A stretch of DNA of 64,000 nucleotides from Marivirga aurantiaca (GTDB lineage: Bacteria > Bacteroidota > Bacteroidia > Cytophagales > Cyclobacteriaceae). The stretch is taken from the NCBI RefSeq assembly GCF_016679925.1, contig NZ_JAEQBW010000001.1, positions 62,001 through 126,000 on the forward strand, read 5' to 3'. The translations under genes and the position numbers were made by a program. The notes below the pieces were generated by a model. That model saw only the letters and a program-made list of their open reading frames with translations, searched no databases and was not told the DNA's origin. Positions 1-8,453 of this stretch are shown here, in pieces (within the stretch, counting starts at the first letter, position 1; each line of letters opens with the position of its first letter).

Positions 1-1
1 G

Positions 2-1591
2 GCAGGTTACGTGGATTTCAGAACTAAGAACAAGTTGGATAAAAGTCTGGTGAAAATTGAAGGAGGACAATTTAACACCATCAGGTCTTTAGTGGCCATG
101 GACGTGTTGGAAAAAAAAGGTGAGGATAAAAATCAAAATGCTTACGTTGCAGGTGATTTTATGTTAACAGATGGGCCTTTTGAGAGCCCTCAAAATTTTT
201 ACAGATACAACCTTTTTGGTAAGTTCAATCAAATGATCAATTCACAAAAAATGCTTACCCTGCAAGCCTCTAGTTTTAGAAGTGAATGGGATCATTCCGG
301 GCAAATCCCTTTGAGGGCAGTTGAACAAGGTTTGATTACGCGCTTTGGAGCCATTGATGATACGGAAGGCGGAAATACAGGAAGAACAGATATTAGTGCC
401 AGGTTAGATGAAAAAATTGGAGAGAATAGCTATCTCGAGAATATGCTCTATTTTACTAAATACGATTTTGAACTTTATTCTAATTTTACCTTCTTTTTGG
501 AAGATCCTGTGAATGGTGATCAGATTAGGCAGAAGGAGGAAAGAAATATCTTTGGTTACCAATCCATTTATACAAATGAAGCTAGATTAGGAAGCCGCCA
601 ACTCGCCAGTAGAGCAGGCGTAGGCTTCCGTCATGATAAAATTACAGGTAATGAACTGTCCCATTCTTTAAATCGTCAAACTACCTTGAACAGACTCGCA
701 TTGGGCGATGTAACGGAATCAAATGTGTATGCTTTTGTGGATGAGTCTACAACTATTGGCAAATTGACGATTAACGCAGGCTTAAGGCTGGACTACTTTA
801 AGTTTAATTATATAGACCAGCTCCTAGCTACTTTTGCCAGACAGACAGAAGATGAAATGGTACTTAGTCCTAAATTGAATTTTAATTACCAGTTAAATCG
901 GGAAGTAAATATTTTCCTTAAATCAGGAGTTGGTTTTCATTCCAATGATACCCGGGTAGTAGTGGTACAAGGTGGGGAATCAACTTTGCCTAAGGCTTAT
1001 GGGTTTGATTTTGGATCAAAATTCAAACCCTTGCCCAACCTTTATATGGATGTAGCTCTCTGGTATTTGTTTCTGGAACAAGAATTTGTATACGTGGGTG
1101 ATGCAGGTATTGTGGAACCTGGTGGCAAAACTGAACGCAAAGGAGTTGATGTGTCCGCACGATATCAAATATTGCCGTGGCTTTACATGGATGTAGATTT
1201 CAACTGGACAGATCCGAAAAGTATAGACGAGGCTGAAGGTGAGAATTATATTCCTTTGGCACCTGTTTACTCTGCTGTAGGAGGGTTCACTTTTAAGCAT
1301 GCCTCAGGAATAAATGGTGGGTTTAGGTTCAGGTATTTGGGTGACAGACCTGCAAATGAAGATTATTCCGAAACGGCTGTCGGCTATACAGTGGCAGATG
1401 CTAACATCAATTACACACAGCAAAAATGGGAGATAGGACTAATGGTGGATAATATTTTCGATGCTGATTGGAGAGAAGCACAATTTGACACAGAGTCCAG
1501 ATTATACAACGAAGCTCAGCCAGTAAGTGAAGTACACTTTACTCCCGGCATGCCCTTTTTTCTAAGAGCTAAATTTTCACTTTTCTTTTAA
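2..1591 (+). CDS. TonB-dependent outer-membrane receptor, C-terminal part (5' end outside window)
   Basis: The reading frame is open from base 2, so the gene begins upstream and only about 529 C-terminal residues are visible. They look like the beta-barrel of a TonB-dependent receptor: alternating amphipathic strands, a GLRLDYF strand near the middle, a YTVADANINYTQQKWEIGLMVDNIFDADW segment-type ending (positions about 1384-1476) and a terminal strand that ends in Phe, as outer-membrane barrels do. Such receptors import siderophores or other ligands using TonB energy. The plug and signal peptide are not in view, so ligand class cannot be judged. A valine codon GTG at 11 could be mistaken for a start but lies in the middle of the barrel. 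The NTF2-like gene follows after 11 bases and is probably co-transcribed. Confidence 0.85.
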   Translation, partial: AGYVDFRTKNKLDKSLVKIEGGQFNTIRSLVAMDVLEKKGEDKNQNAYVAGDFMLTDGPFESPQNFYRYNLFGKFNQMINSQKMLTLQASSFRSEWDHSGQIPLRAVEQGLITRFGAIDDTEGGNTGRTDISARLDEKIGENSYLENMLYFTKYDFELYSNFTFFLEDPVNGDQIRQKEERNIFGYQSIYTNEARLGSRQLASRAGVGFRHDKITGNELSHSLNRQTTLNRLALGDVTESNVYAFVDESTTIGKLTINAGLRLDYFKFNYIDQLLATFARQTEDEMVLSPKLNFNYQLNREVNIFLKSGVGFHSNDTRVVVVQGGESTLPKAYGFDFGSKFKPLPNLYMDVALWYLFLEQEFVYVGDAGIVEPGGKTERKGVDVSARYQILPWLYMDVDFNWTDPKSIDEAEGENYIPLAPVYSAVGGFTFKHASGINGGFRFRYLGDRPANEDYSETAVGYTVADANINYTQQKWEIGLMVDNIFDADWREAQFDTESRLYNEAQPVSEVHFTPGMPFFLRAKFSLFF

Positions 1592-1602
1592 ATAACACAA
1601 TT

Positions 1603-2061
1603 ATGAAACATGTATTGATATTGGTCATCACTTTACTATTAGCTACTTATTCCTTTGCTCAAAATGATAAGGATAAAATCGATATTGTGATGGATGCCTG
1701 GCACAAGGCGGCAGCTACAGCCAATGAAGAAGTTTTTTTCGGTTCTATGACAGCTGATGGAATATATCTGGGGACTGATAAAACGGAAAAATGGACACGT
1801 GATGAAATGAAAGAGTGGTCAAAAAAATATTTCGAGAGGGAAAGTGCATGGGCATTTACAGCCATCAGCAGGGATGTTTACTTTTCAGAAAATGGCAACA
1901 CTGCATGGTTCAATGAAAAACTGGATACGTGGATGGGTATTTGCAAAGGTACAGGTATTTTAGTCAATCAGAATGGCGAATGGAAAATTGCACTCTATGA
2001 TTTATCAGTAACAGTTGATAATGATAAAATCCAGGAGTTTATCGAATTAACTAAAGAATAA
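1603..2061 (+). CDS. Secreted NTF2/SnoaL-like protein
   Basis: A 152-residue protein with a signal peptide (residues 1-19, cleavage after SFA) followed by a small NTF2-like fold: a helical KIDIVMDAWHKAAA start, a GTDKTEKWTRDEMKEW segment and paired strands around NTAWFNEKLDTW and GILVNQNGEWKIALYDLS. This layout is typical of DUF4440/SnoaL-like proteins of Bacteroidota, which are usually periplasmic or secreted and mostly of unknown substrate. It starts 11 bases after the TonB receptor and may form an operon with it. No catalytic residue can be assigned from sequence alone. Confidence 0.75.
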   Translation: MKHVLILVITLLLATYSFAQNDKDKIDIVMDAWHKAAATANEEVFFGSMTADGIYLGTDKTEKWTRDEMKEWSKKYFERESAWAFTAISRDVYFSENGNTAWFNEKLDTWMGICKGTGILVNQNGEWKIALYDLSVTVDNDKIQEFIELTKE

Positions 2062-2109
2062 GTGGGTAGCTTTTTCAGGGGTTAAACTTTGGAAAATTCT
2101 AACTATCTA

Positions 2110-2631
2110 TTAAAATTCCTGTTGAATCTCATTTTTCAGAAAAGTAAGGCCATATTCTATGCTGTCTATCCTTTTGTCTAATGATTGGGAATAAATAATT
2201 TTCACCAGTTCAATGCTTTTGGCTTCAGGATCTAATTCTTTAGCAGATTGGTTGATGAGCATTATCAATTCTTCCTTGGCATTTTTTATGATTTTCCAGG
2301 ACTCATCACTCATATATACCTGCTGTGATAGGTTATGATTAAATTCCTCACGGATATCGTTTAGAAGTACAAACTGTAGTTCTGCCACATTCATTTCGCC
2401 TTTACTGACACGTTTAATGATTTGATCCGGGGAAATGCGTTCAAGGAAAAGTGTCATTCTTTCATACGCCTGGAGTCTAATCGGTAAAACGATTTCTTTG
2501 TTTTTGGATTTCATCTCTATGATTTTAGCTTCATTTTGCTTTTGCATCATGGTTTTTACTACTAAAAACATTGCGTAAAGGACTATTCCTGCCGGAATAA
2601 TTATTTTTGATAAATCCCAAATTGGTTCCAT
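2110..2631 (-). CDS. Conserved Bacteroidota membrane-anchored protein, function unknown
   Basis: A 173-residue protein with one N-terminal membrane segment (about residues 9-26, IIIPAGIVLYAMFLVV) followed by a charged, mainly helical cytoplasmic part. It contains a conserved-looking LPIRLQAYERMTLFLERI stretch (about 49-66). I recognise this as a family that is common in Bacteroidota genomes and has no known function. It converges with the NTF2-like gene, 48 bases apart, and is transcribed alone. No catalytic motif is visible. Confidence 0.7.
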   Translation of the reverse strand: MEPIWDLSKIIIPAGIVLYAMFLVVKTMMQKQNEAKIIEMKSKNKEIVLPIRLQAYERMTLFLERISPDQIIKRVSKGEMNVAELQFVLLNDIREEFNHNLSQQVYMSDESWKIIKNAKEELIMLINQSAKELDPEAKSIELVKIIYSQSLDKRIDSIEYGLTFLKNEIQQEF

Positions 2632-2756
2632 ATAGATAAAGTGTTAATTAATGATTTTCAAAATTAGTTAATTTCCCTCCAAATAAAAGTAGTAGTTTTC
2701 CTTAAACTTTTGGAATTTCACAAACGTTACCTTTTCAAATCAAAAAAAACATATTT

Positions 2757-3080
2757 ATGATTCCTGTTACTATTACTGAAAATGCTATCAAAGAGATCAA
2801 GAATATTATGGACAATAAAAGCATTCCTGCGGAATACGGGCTACGCATAGGAGTACGTGGAGGTGGGGGATGTAGTGCTGCCGGAATGAATTATATGTTG
2901 GGTTTTGACAAACAGAAAAGCACTGACAAAACTTTTGAAATTGAAGGAATTCCTGTTTACATAGAAAAAAGCCATGTGATGTACATTATCGGAATGGAAA
3001 TCCACTTCCATGACAGCAATGAAGCAAGAGGGTTCATGTTTGTAAATCCGGAGACTAAAGAAGAGAAGGCGGTTGGTTAA
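2757..3080 (+). CDS. HesB/IscA-family iron-sulfur carrier-like protein lacking the C-terminal Cys pair
   Basis: A 107-residue protein with the A-type carrier fold: TITENAIKEIKNIM at the start, then RIGVRGGGGCSAAGMNYMLGF with Cys39, and IPVYIEKSHVMYIIGMEIHF. Classical A-type carriers (IscA, ErpA, SufA) use this Cys plus two in a C-terminal CGCG motif. Here the end reads GFMFVNPETKEEKAVG and both later cysteines are absent. It may be an atypical carrier, or a paralogue with a changed role. It stands alone between the unknown membrane protein and the first SusC locus. Family assignment is firm; function is not. Confidence 0.8.
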   Translation: MIPVTITENAIKEIKNIMDNKSIPAEYGLRIGVRGGGGCSAAGMNYMLGFDKQKSTDKTFEIEGIPVYIEKSHVMYIIGMEIHFHDSNEARGFMFVNPETKEEKAVG

Positions 3081-3460
3081 AAAGGGCTATGTATCGATTA
3101 GTTTTCTTATTCTTTTAATTGGTAAATACAAATCAATATTAATTATAAAATCACATTGTAATTTTGCAATTAAAATCTAAAATCATGTTAATGTAATGGA
3201 GCTTTTTTTCTATGGTTCCTTTCTTCCTCTTAAGGATTTCTTTTCATTGGATGAAATGGAATTTTAGCAAAAAAATACATTTATTTAATTTTAGAGCATA
3301 TTTTAATTGAATTCTTTTCTCTTTTGCTGATAATTTTCTTAGTTTATATAAGGGTTTTAAAGATCGGATCTGCGGACGTTCTAAATTATCTCTGATGCTA
3401 AAAGTTTTATTTTTCAATAAAATTAGTTAAAACTTACATGAAAATATTGTATTAAATCCT
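3081..3460. other. Intergenic region without a recognisable gene
   Basis: About 380 AT-rich bases between the IscA-like gene and the first susC promoter. No coding frame of convincing composition, no RNA gene and no strong hairpin was seen. The last 45 bases begin the segment that is repeated upstream of the second susC. Confidence 0.6.
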
Positions 3461-3490
3461 TTCGTATATATTTATTCTTCTCTAAATTTG
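3461..3490 (+). promoter_or_regulatory. Predicted promoter of susC locus 1
   Basis: A Bacteroidota-type -7 element TAAATTTG lies at 3483-3490. Exactly 18 bases upstream is TTCG (3461-3464), one mismatch from the -33 TTTG. The start codon is 36 bases after the -7 element. The surrounding bases (about 3418-3528) align closely with the segment upstream of the second susC. Confidence 0.6.
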
Positions 3491-3525
3491 TTAGGAACTC
3501 ATTTTTTAACCTAAAAGAATAATAT

Positions 3526-6345
3526 ATGAAGAAGATTCTATTAACTTTTTTAATGTGGGTATTCGTGCTTTGTGTATGGGCTCAGGATCGCATTGTAAGG
3601 GGCACTGTGACTGATGCTAGTACAGGTGAAAATTTACCGGGCGTGAATGTATTGTTGAAGGGATCCAATACAGGAGTGAATACCGATTTGGATGGTAACT
3701 ATCAGATTTCAGTCCCATCTGATGGAGGTACTTTAATTTTCTCTTTCATTGGAATGGAAAGAAGAGAAATTTCGGTTGGAGCCAGATCTGTAATAGATGT
3801 GGAAATGGTTACTGATGTTCAGCAGTTAAGCGAAGTAGTTGTAACTGGGCAAGGTTCTGGTATTGAAAAACGAAGACTTTCAACTACAGTGGATAGAATT
3901 TCTACAGAGCAACTTGAGTCTACACCAATAGTGCAGTTGGATCAGGTTTTAAGGTCACAACTCCCAAATGCTCAGATAAGGCTTGCTTCAGGACAGCCTG
4001 GAACGGCTTCTTTCATCCGGTCAAGAGGGCCTGTCTCTGCGGCTGTGGGTACCACGCCTATAATTTATATAGACGGTGTGAGAGTTGATAATTTAAATAG
4101 CCAGGCTGAATTAGGGCTTGCCACCGGTGGAGCTGTAAGTAGTGCTATTGCGGATATTCCTATTGAGAATATTGAGAGTATTGAATTTGTAAAAGGTGGT
4201 GCGGCTACTACTTTATTTGGAGCAGACGCGGCCAACGGTGTGTTGCAAATATTTACTAAAAAAGGGACTGCAGGGAAAGCCAGAGTTACTTTTGAGACTC
4301 AATTGGGTGCTCAGGTAGGCACCGAGGATTATCTGTTTTTTGAAGAAACAGCGGATATCATATTTAGGCCTGGCTTACAGCAAAGCTATCGCATAGGTGT
4401 TGATGGTGGATCGAATGATGTTACTTATAGCTTTTCGGGCAATTTGTATGGTGATGATGGCTTTAGGTATGGTAATAGTCAGATCAGGAGAAATTTTAGG
4501 GCAGGCTTGAAAGCTAAAGTAAATGATGTAGTTACTTATACGACTTCAGCAGGTTTCTCCAGTAATGAATTTACCAGGGACTATAATGCCAACTCATCCT
4601 TTGGAGAATTCGGTAATTTAGAAACCGTTGCCCGGTGGGGGGATTTAACTGAAAAAACAGATGAAGAATTGGAAGACATCAAAGAGCAAGTTCGTAACAT
4701 TATAGAGCTCACTGATATAACTGAAAGGGTAAGAAGGTTCCAAAATTCCCATCAGTTTGATTTTAATTTTACGGAAGCTTTTTCTGTCAGGGCTTTAATG
4801 GGACTTGACTTTAGGTCCAGTGAACAAAAGAATATTACTACAAATGAACAACTGATTGTAAGGGGTAGTGCGCCAGAGGGTAGTACGGACAGAGGTACAA
4901 TAGATGTTGCAAAAAGGGATTTTTTCACTGTAACAGGCGAAATTAATGCTGCCTATAGAAAAGATTTTGACAATATGTCTACAGTGACCATTGTAGGAGG
5001 TCAGTTTTTTAGAAATCAGGATGAGCAAATCCAGATAAATGCATCAGAAGTAACTGAAGGCTCTATTTCTATTAATAACGCTGGTGAGACAACTGCGGAG
5101 GATTTTTTAAGTGCAGTTACTAATTATGGGTTTTTTGCAAAAGAAAATCTAGGGTTTAAAGACAGGTATTTTATTGAAGCAGGAATAAGATTCGATGGGA
5201 ACACAGCCTTTGGTGAGGATATTGGCCTTGTTGCTTTTCCAAGTGTAGGAGTTTCTTACATGTTGTCAGATGAGCCTTTTCTTCGTGATAATATATCAAT
5301 TGAAACTTTGTCAAGCATAAAGATAAGAGCCAATTATGGAGTAGCAGGTAATTTCCCCAGGCCTTTTGCAAATGACAAACTTATAGCGGTTAATAATTAC
5401 CTAGGTGAGCCTAGTTATACGTTTGGAAACCCCGGTGATCCTACTTTAAAGCCGGAAAGAACTGCTACAACCGAACTGGGTTTAGATGTAGGTTTGTTTA
5501 CTAATAGAGTTAATTTTCAATTCACCTATTATAATGCCACAACGAGAGATGCTCTTTTTAATGCCCCTTTTGCTTCCTCTGTCGGACAGATTAATCAATT
5601 AAGGAATATAGGAGAAATAAACAATGAGGGTATAGAGTTAGGGCTTAACCTAATTCTTGTAGATAATGCGGATTTCACTTTGACAATTGGTGGTTCATTT
5701 AATACTGTGGAAAATATTGTGGTAAGTTCTGGCGGTGCGCCTGAATTTGTGGTAGGCGGGTTTACTTTCTTAGGTTCTTTTGTGAAAGAAGGGGAACCTT
5801 TGGGTTATCTAAGGGGGAACAAGCCAATATATGATGAGGAGAATAATCTAGTGGAGGTTGAGCCTAACGCCTATCTGGGCAATCCAATAGCGCCTATATT
5901 TGGCTCTGTAAATCTTAGTGCCAGGTACAAAAACCTGAGTCTGTACATAACGTCCGATTATCAGTCTGGGGGTAGTACAGTTGCGGTAGATGATGTGCTA
6001 AGGTACTTTGCCGGTGCCTCCACATTAGTACCTGAATATGCGGATGAGTCTGCTGCAAGCTTTTTTGATCTTACGCCTTTCTGGGTCCAGGAATCAGATT
6101 TTTATAAGGTTAGAAATATTTCGTTAATGTACAGCTTCGCGGATGGTTTCTTTAATAATACGATTAAAAATCTCACAATCGGTGCTAATGTCCTAAACCC
6201 TTTAAATTTCTATAAAGCTGATGTTGATCCTGAAGTAAGTGGTTCTGGTTTTGGCACGCAAAACAGTTTTGCCGGTGGAGGATTCGGTTATGGTACTGAA
6301 TCAGCACCACGGGTTTATTTAGGAACTGTAAGGTTTAGTTTTTAA
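3526..6345 (+). CDS. SusC/RagA-family TonB-linked outer-membrane protein (locus 1)
   Basis: A 939-residue SusC-like receptor, which would form the barrel of a SusCD glycan or peptide importer in the outer membrane. Signal peptide 1-19 (cleavage after VWA); carboxypeptidase-regulatory-like domain about 24-105 (VRGTVTD ... GVNTDLDGNYQISVPSDGG); the LSEVVVTGQG box opens the plug at about 105; barrel from about 230 to the terminal VRFSF. It is shorter than the other two SusC proteins here, and its plug (EKRRLSTTVDRISTEQLES) diverges from them right after the shared N-terminal module. SusD follows after 18 bases. The substrate is unknown. Confidence 0.95.
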   Translation: MKKILLTFLMWVFVLCVWAQDRIVRGTVTDASTGENLPGVNVLLKGSNTGVNTDLDGNYQISVPSDGGTLIFSFIGMERREISVGARSVIDVEMVTDVQQLSEVVVTGQGSGIEKRRLSTTVDRISTEQLESTPIVQLDQVLRSQLPNAQIRLASGQPGTASFIRSRGPVSAAVGTTPIIYIDGVRVDNLNSQAELGLATGGAVSSAIADIPIENIESIEFVKGGAATTLFGADAANGVLQIFTKKGTAGKARVTFETQLGAQVGTEDYLFFEETADIIFRPGLQQSYRIGVDGGSNDVTYSFSGNLYGDDGFRYGNSQIRRNFRAGLKAKVNDVVTYTTSAGFSSNEFTRDYNANSSFGEFGNLETVARWGDLTEKTDEELEDIKEQVRNIIELTDITERVRRFQNSHQFDFNFTEAFSVRALMGLDFRSSEQKNITTNEQLIVRGSAPEGSTDRGTIDVAKRDFFTVTGEINAAYRKDFDNMSTVTIVGGQFFRNQDEQIQINASEVTEGSISINNAGETTAEDFLSAVTNYGFFAKENLGFKDRYFIEAGIRFDGNTAFGEDIGLVAFPSVGVSYMLSDEPFLRDNISIETLSSIKIRANYGVAGNFPRPFANDKLIAVNNYLGEPSYTFGNPGDPTLKPERTATTELGLDVGLFTNRVNFQFTYYNATTRDALFNAPFASSVGQINQLRNIGEINNEGIELGLNLILVDNADFTLTIGGSFNTVENIVVSSGGAPEFVVGGFTFLGSFVKEGEPLGYLRGNKPIYDEENNLVEVEPNAYLGNPIAPIFGSVNLSARYKNLSLYITSDYQSGGSTVAVDDVLRYFAGASTLVPEYADESAASFFDLTPFWVQESDFYKVRNISLMYSFADGFFNNTIKNLTIGANVLNPLNFYKADVDPEVSGSGFGTQNSFAGGGFGYGTESAPRVYLGTVRFSF

Positions 6346-6363
6346 TCTTTAAAATTAGCTAAT

Positions 6364-7815
6364 ATGAAATTCATAAATATAAAATACTTACTATTTGGGA
6401 TACTGGCAATTTCAGCTTTTGGCTGTGATCTTTTAGACCCTACTGAGGTTGTAAATCCTAATTTAACAGAAGAAACAGTTTTAAATACACCTAATCCAAC
6501 TTCGCCATTAGTTAATGGGGTAAGGAGGCAGGCTGCTATTTTAACTAATGCACATGTGCCAATTTCTGAGATTGCATCAGATAATTATGACAATACGCAA
6601 ACTTTTTATAATCAGAATATGGATGACCTTGTCATAAGGCCAACTGATGCGGATATGAACACGCTTAATCAGCAGGTGGCAAGGTTAAGGGAATTGGCAA
6701 TGTATGGCTTGCAAACTGTTGTTCCGCAAGATCCGGATGCGACTGCTGAGCAAATTGCTGAACTGCACTTTTGGAAAGGTTATGCATTTATGTTGTCATC
6801 TGAATTGTTCTCTTCTTTACCTATTGAGCCAGAAGGAGAGGCTGTGTCTTCGTCTGTAATTGCTGATTCAGCTTTAAAAGAAATGAATATAGTAATATCG
6901 CAAGGAGGAAGTCAAACTGATTTAATGGCCAGTGCTCAATTGGCTTCAGCAAGAATTCATAGGGCGCAAGGTAATAAGATGGAAGCTGTTGATTTTGCTC
7001 AAAGTGCAATAAATACTTCGCCTGATTTAATCCTTTATATAGAGTTTGATCAGCAAAATGGCCCTTTAAATACAATGCAAACCGCTTTGGTTGACAGGGG
7101 TACTTTTGATGATTTTCAGGTTTTGCCAAGAATGGATTTTTTGGATCCGAAATATTATTTTAGGGGAGCTAATCAGGCAAGTCCTGTGGCTGTACTAAAA
7201 ATAGAAGAAGCGCATCTCATAATCGCAGAAGCCCTACTTTCGGATCAGGATTTAACAGCAGGAATAAGTAAATTAAGAGACGTGATTAATGTAGTTGACT
7301 CAAGACCTGTGGAAAGTTTTTCTAATCAACAACAAGACCGGACTCAGCGCTCCCCGGGTTCACGGCCGGATAGTACAGATATAGAAGTAGCAGCTTCTCC
7401 GACTGATTCATTAAGAAGTGGGCTGGTTTTATACAGAAAAGGTGATCCCATCAGTGTGCCAACAGTTTCCGGCACTTCAGTTGATAATGATTATTTGGAT
7501 AATGTTACAACTTTGGATGGAGCACTTGAAACACTTTACTTAATACGACAGGAGGTATTTATTGGAGAAGGAAGACGAATTATGGATATGGGGGTTAAGT
7601 TTGTAATAGGTGAAATCGAATATTTATCAAACCCAAATATTGATCCTTCTGATCCCGGAGTTTCTCCCGTTATCCCTTCATTTATTGATAATGTCCGGAC
7701 AGAACTAGATGATTTTACTTATGATCCTGAGGCAAGAGAAGCGGTAATCTTGCATGATCTTAATCGGATTTTAGTTGAGAATAAAACAAGTCCCTATGTT
7801 TTGCCCTTTGAATAA
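6364..7815 (+). CDS. SusD/RagB-like surface lipoprotein (locus 1)
   Basis: A 483-residue partner of the preceding SusC. The lipobox SAFGC puts the lipidated Cys at 21. Helical TPR-like segments follow (for example AELHFWKGYAFMLSSELF, about 132-149, and IEEAHLIIAEALL, about 280-292), as in SusD proteins that lid the SusC barrel. A polar, Ser/Asp/Gln-rich stretch at about 313-350 looks like a loop insertion. Sequence agreement with classical SusD is weaker than in the other two loci, so the assignment leans partly on position directly after susC. A terminator hairpin follows 48 bases downstream. Confidence 0.85.
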   Translation: MKFINIKYLLFGILAISAFGCDLLDPTEVVNPNLTEETVLNTPNPTSPLVNGVRRQAAILTNAHVPISEIASDNYDNTQTFYNQNMDDLVIRPTDADMNTLNQQVARLRELAMYGLQTVVPQDPDATAEQIAELHFWKGYAFMLSSELFSSLPIEPEGEAVSSSVIADSALKEMNIVISQGGSQTDLMASAQLASARIHRAQGNKMEAVDFAQSAINTSPDLILYIEFDQQNGPLNTMQTALVDRGTFDDFQVLPRMDFLDPKYYFRGANQASPVAVLKIEEAHLIIAEALLSDQDLTAGISKLRDVINVVDSRPVESFSNQQQDRTQRSPGSRPDSTDIEVAASPTDSLRSGLVLYRKGDPISVPTVSGTSVDNDYLDNVTTLDGALETLYLIRQEVFIGEGRRIMDMGVKFVIGEIEYLSNPNIDPSDPGVSPVIPSFIDNVRTELDDFTYDPEAREAVILHDLNRILVENKTSPYVLPFE

Positions 7816-7862
7816 TTAATTTTTAAAGTTGAAAGGTTAAAATAAAGCTTATTTTATTTATT

Positions 7863-7896
7863 AAAAGAGTCCAAAATTACTGTTTTGGGCTCTTTT
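7863..7896 (+). terminator. Intrinsic terminator after SusCD locus 1
   Basis: The arms aaaagagtccaaaa (7863-7876) and ttttgggctctttt (7883-7896) pair over 14 bases with one G-T wobble and a 6-base loop. The 3' arm runs into a T-rich tract. Confidence 0.85.
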
Positions 7897-8388
7897 TATT
7901 TGTCAGAAATGCAAAAACCTGAGTTCATTTGCTATAGAATGCCGCCCTTGTAACTGATCAATTCCTGTATGTGTAGCCTATACGCCCAAACTTCAATTCT
8001 GAAGAAAACTGGCTTTTCTGGTTGAATTTATGTATTTGTATTATTTAAATAATTGGAATAAAAAAATTACTTATTATTTATTTATTACTCCAATATTTTA
8101 TAAAAAATAATTGTAATTCTGTAAATATATACCAGATGTATTTCTTATTTCTCCCCCGTGCTTTATGGTGGTGTTTGGGGGATGGTGATGTTTATTGATT
8201 TAGTATTTTGTGTCTAAAAACGCATTTTTACACCTTTTTAAGGTGGTTATTCCTTTTTCAGAATTGGTGTGATTAATCCTTTTATGGAAAAGAATTGATA
8301 CTTTGTGTTCTAATTGTACTATAGTAATAGTTTTTATTATTGTTAAAATTAATGATAAAACTTACATCAATATATTGTATTAAATCCT
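7897..8388. other. Intergenic region between SusCD loci 1 and 2
   Basis: About 490 AT-rich bases with no coding frame, RNA gene or strong hairpin that I could support. A G-rich stretch (about 8166-8190) interrupts the AT-rich composition. From about 8345 it becomes similar to the leader of locus 1. Confidence 0.6.
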
Positions 8389-8418
8389 TTTGTATGTGTT
8401 ATTTCTTCTTTAAATTTG
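8389..8418 (+). promoter_or_regulatory. Predicted promoter of susC locus 2
   Basis: TTTG at 8389-8392 and TAAATTTG at 8411-8418 are separated by 18 bases, a full match to the Bacteroidota -33/-7 pattern. The start codon lies 36 bases after the -7 element, the same distance as in locus 1. Confidence 0.7.
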
Positions 8419-8453
8419 CTTTGAACTCAATTTTTTAACCTTAAAAAGCGAAT

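Noticed and set aside
7030-7380. Possible pseudogene or frameshift in the locus 1 SusD around the polar insertion
   Set aside because: The frame is intact from lipobox to terminator and composition on both sides is even; a loop insertion is the simpler view.
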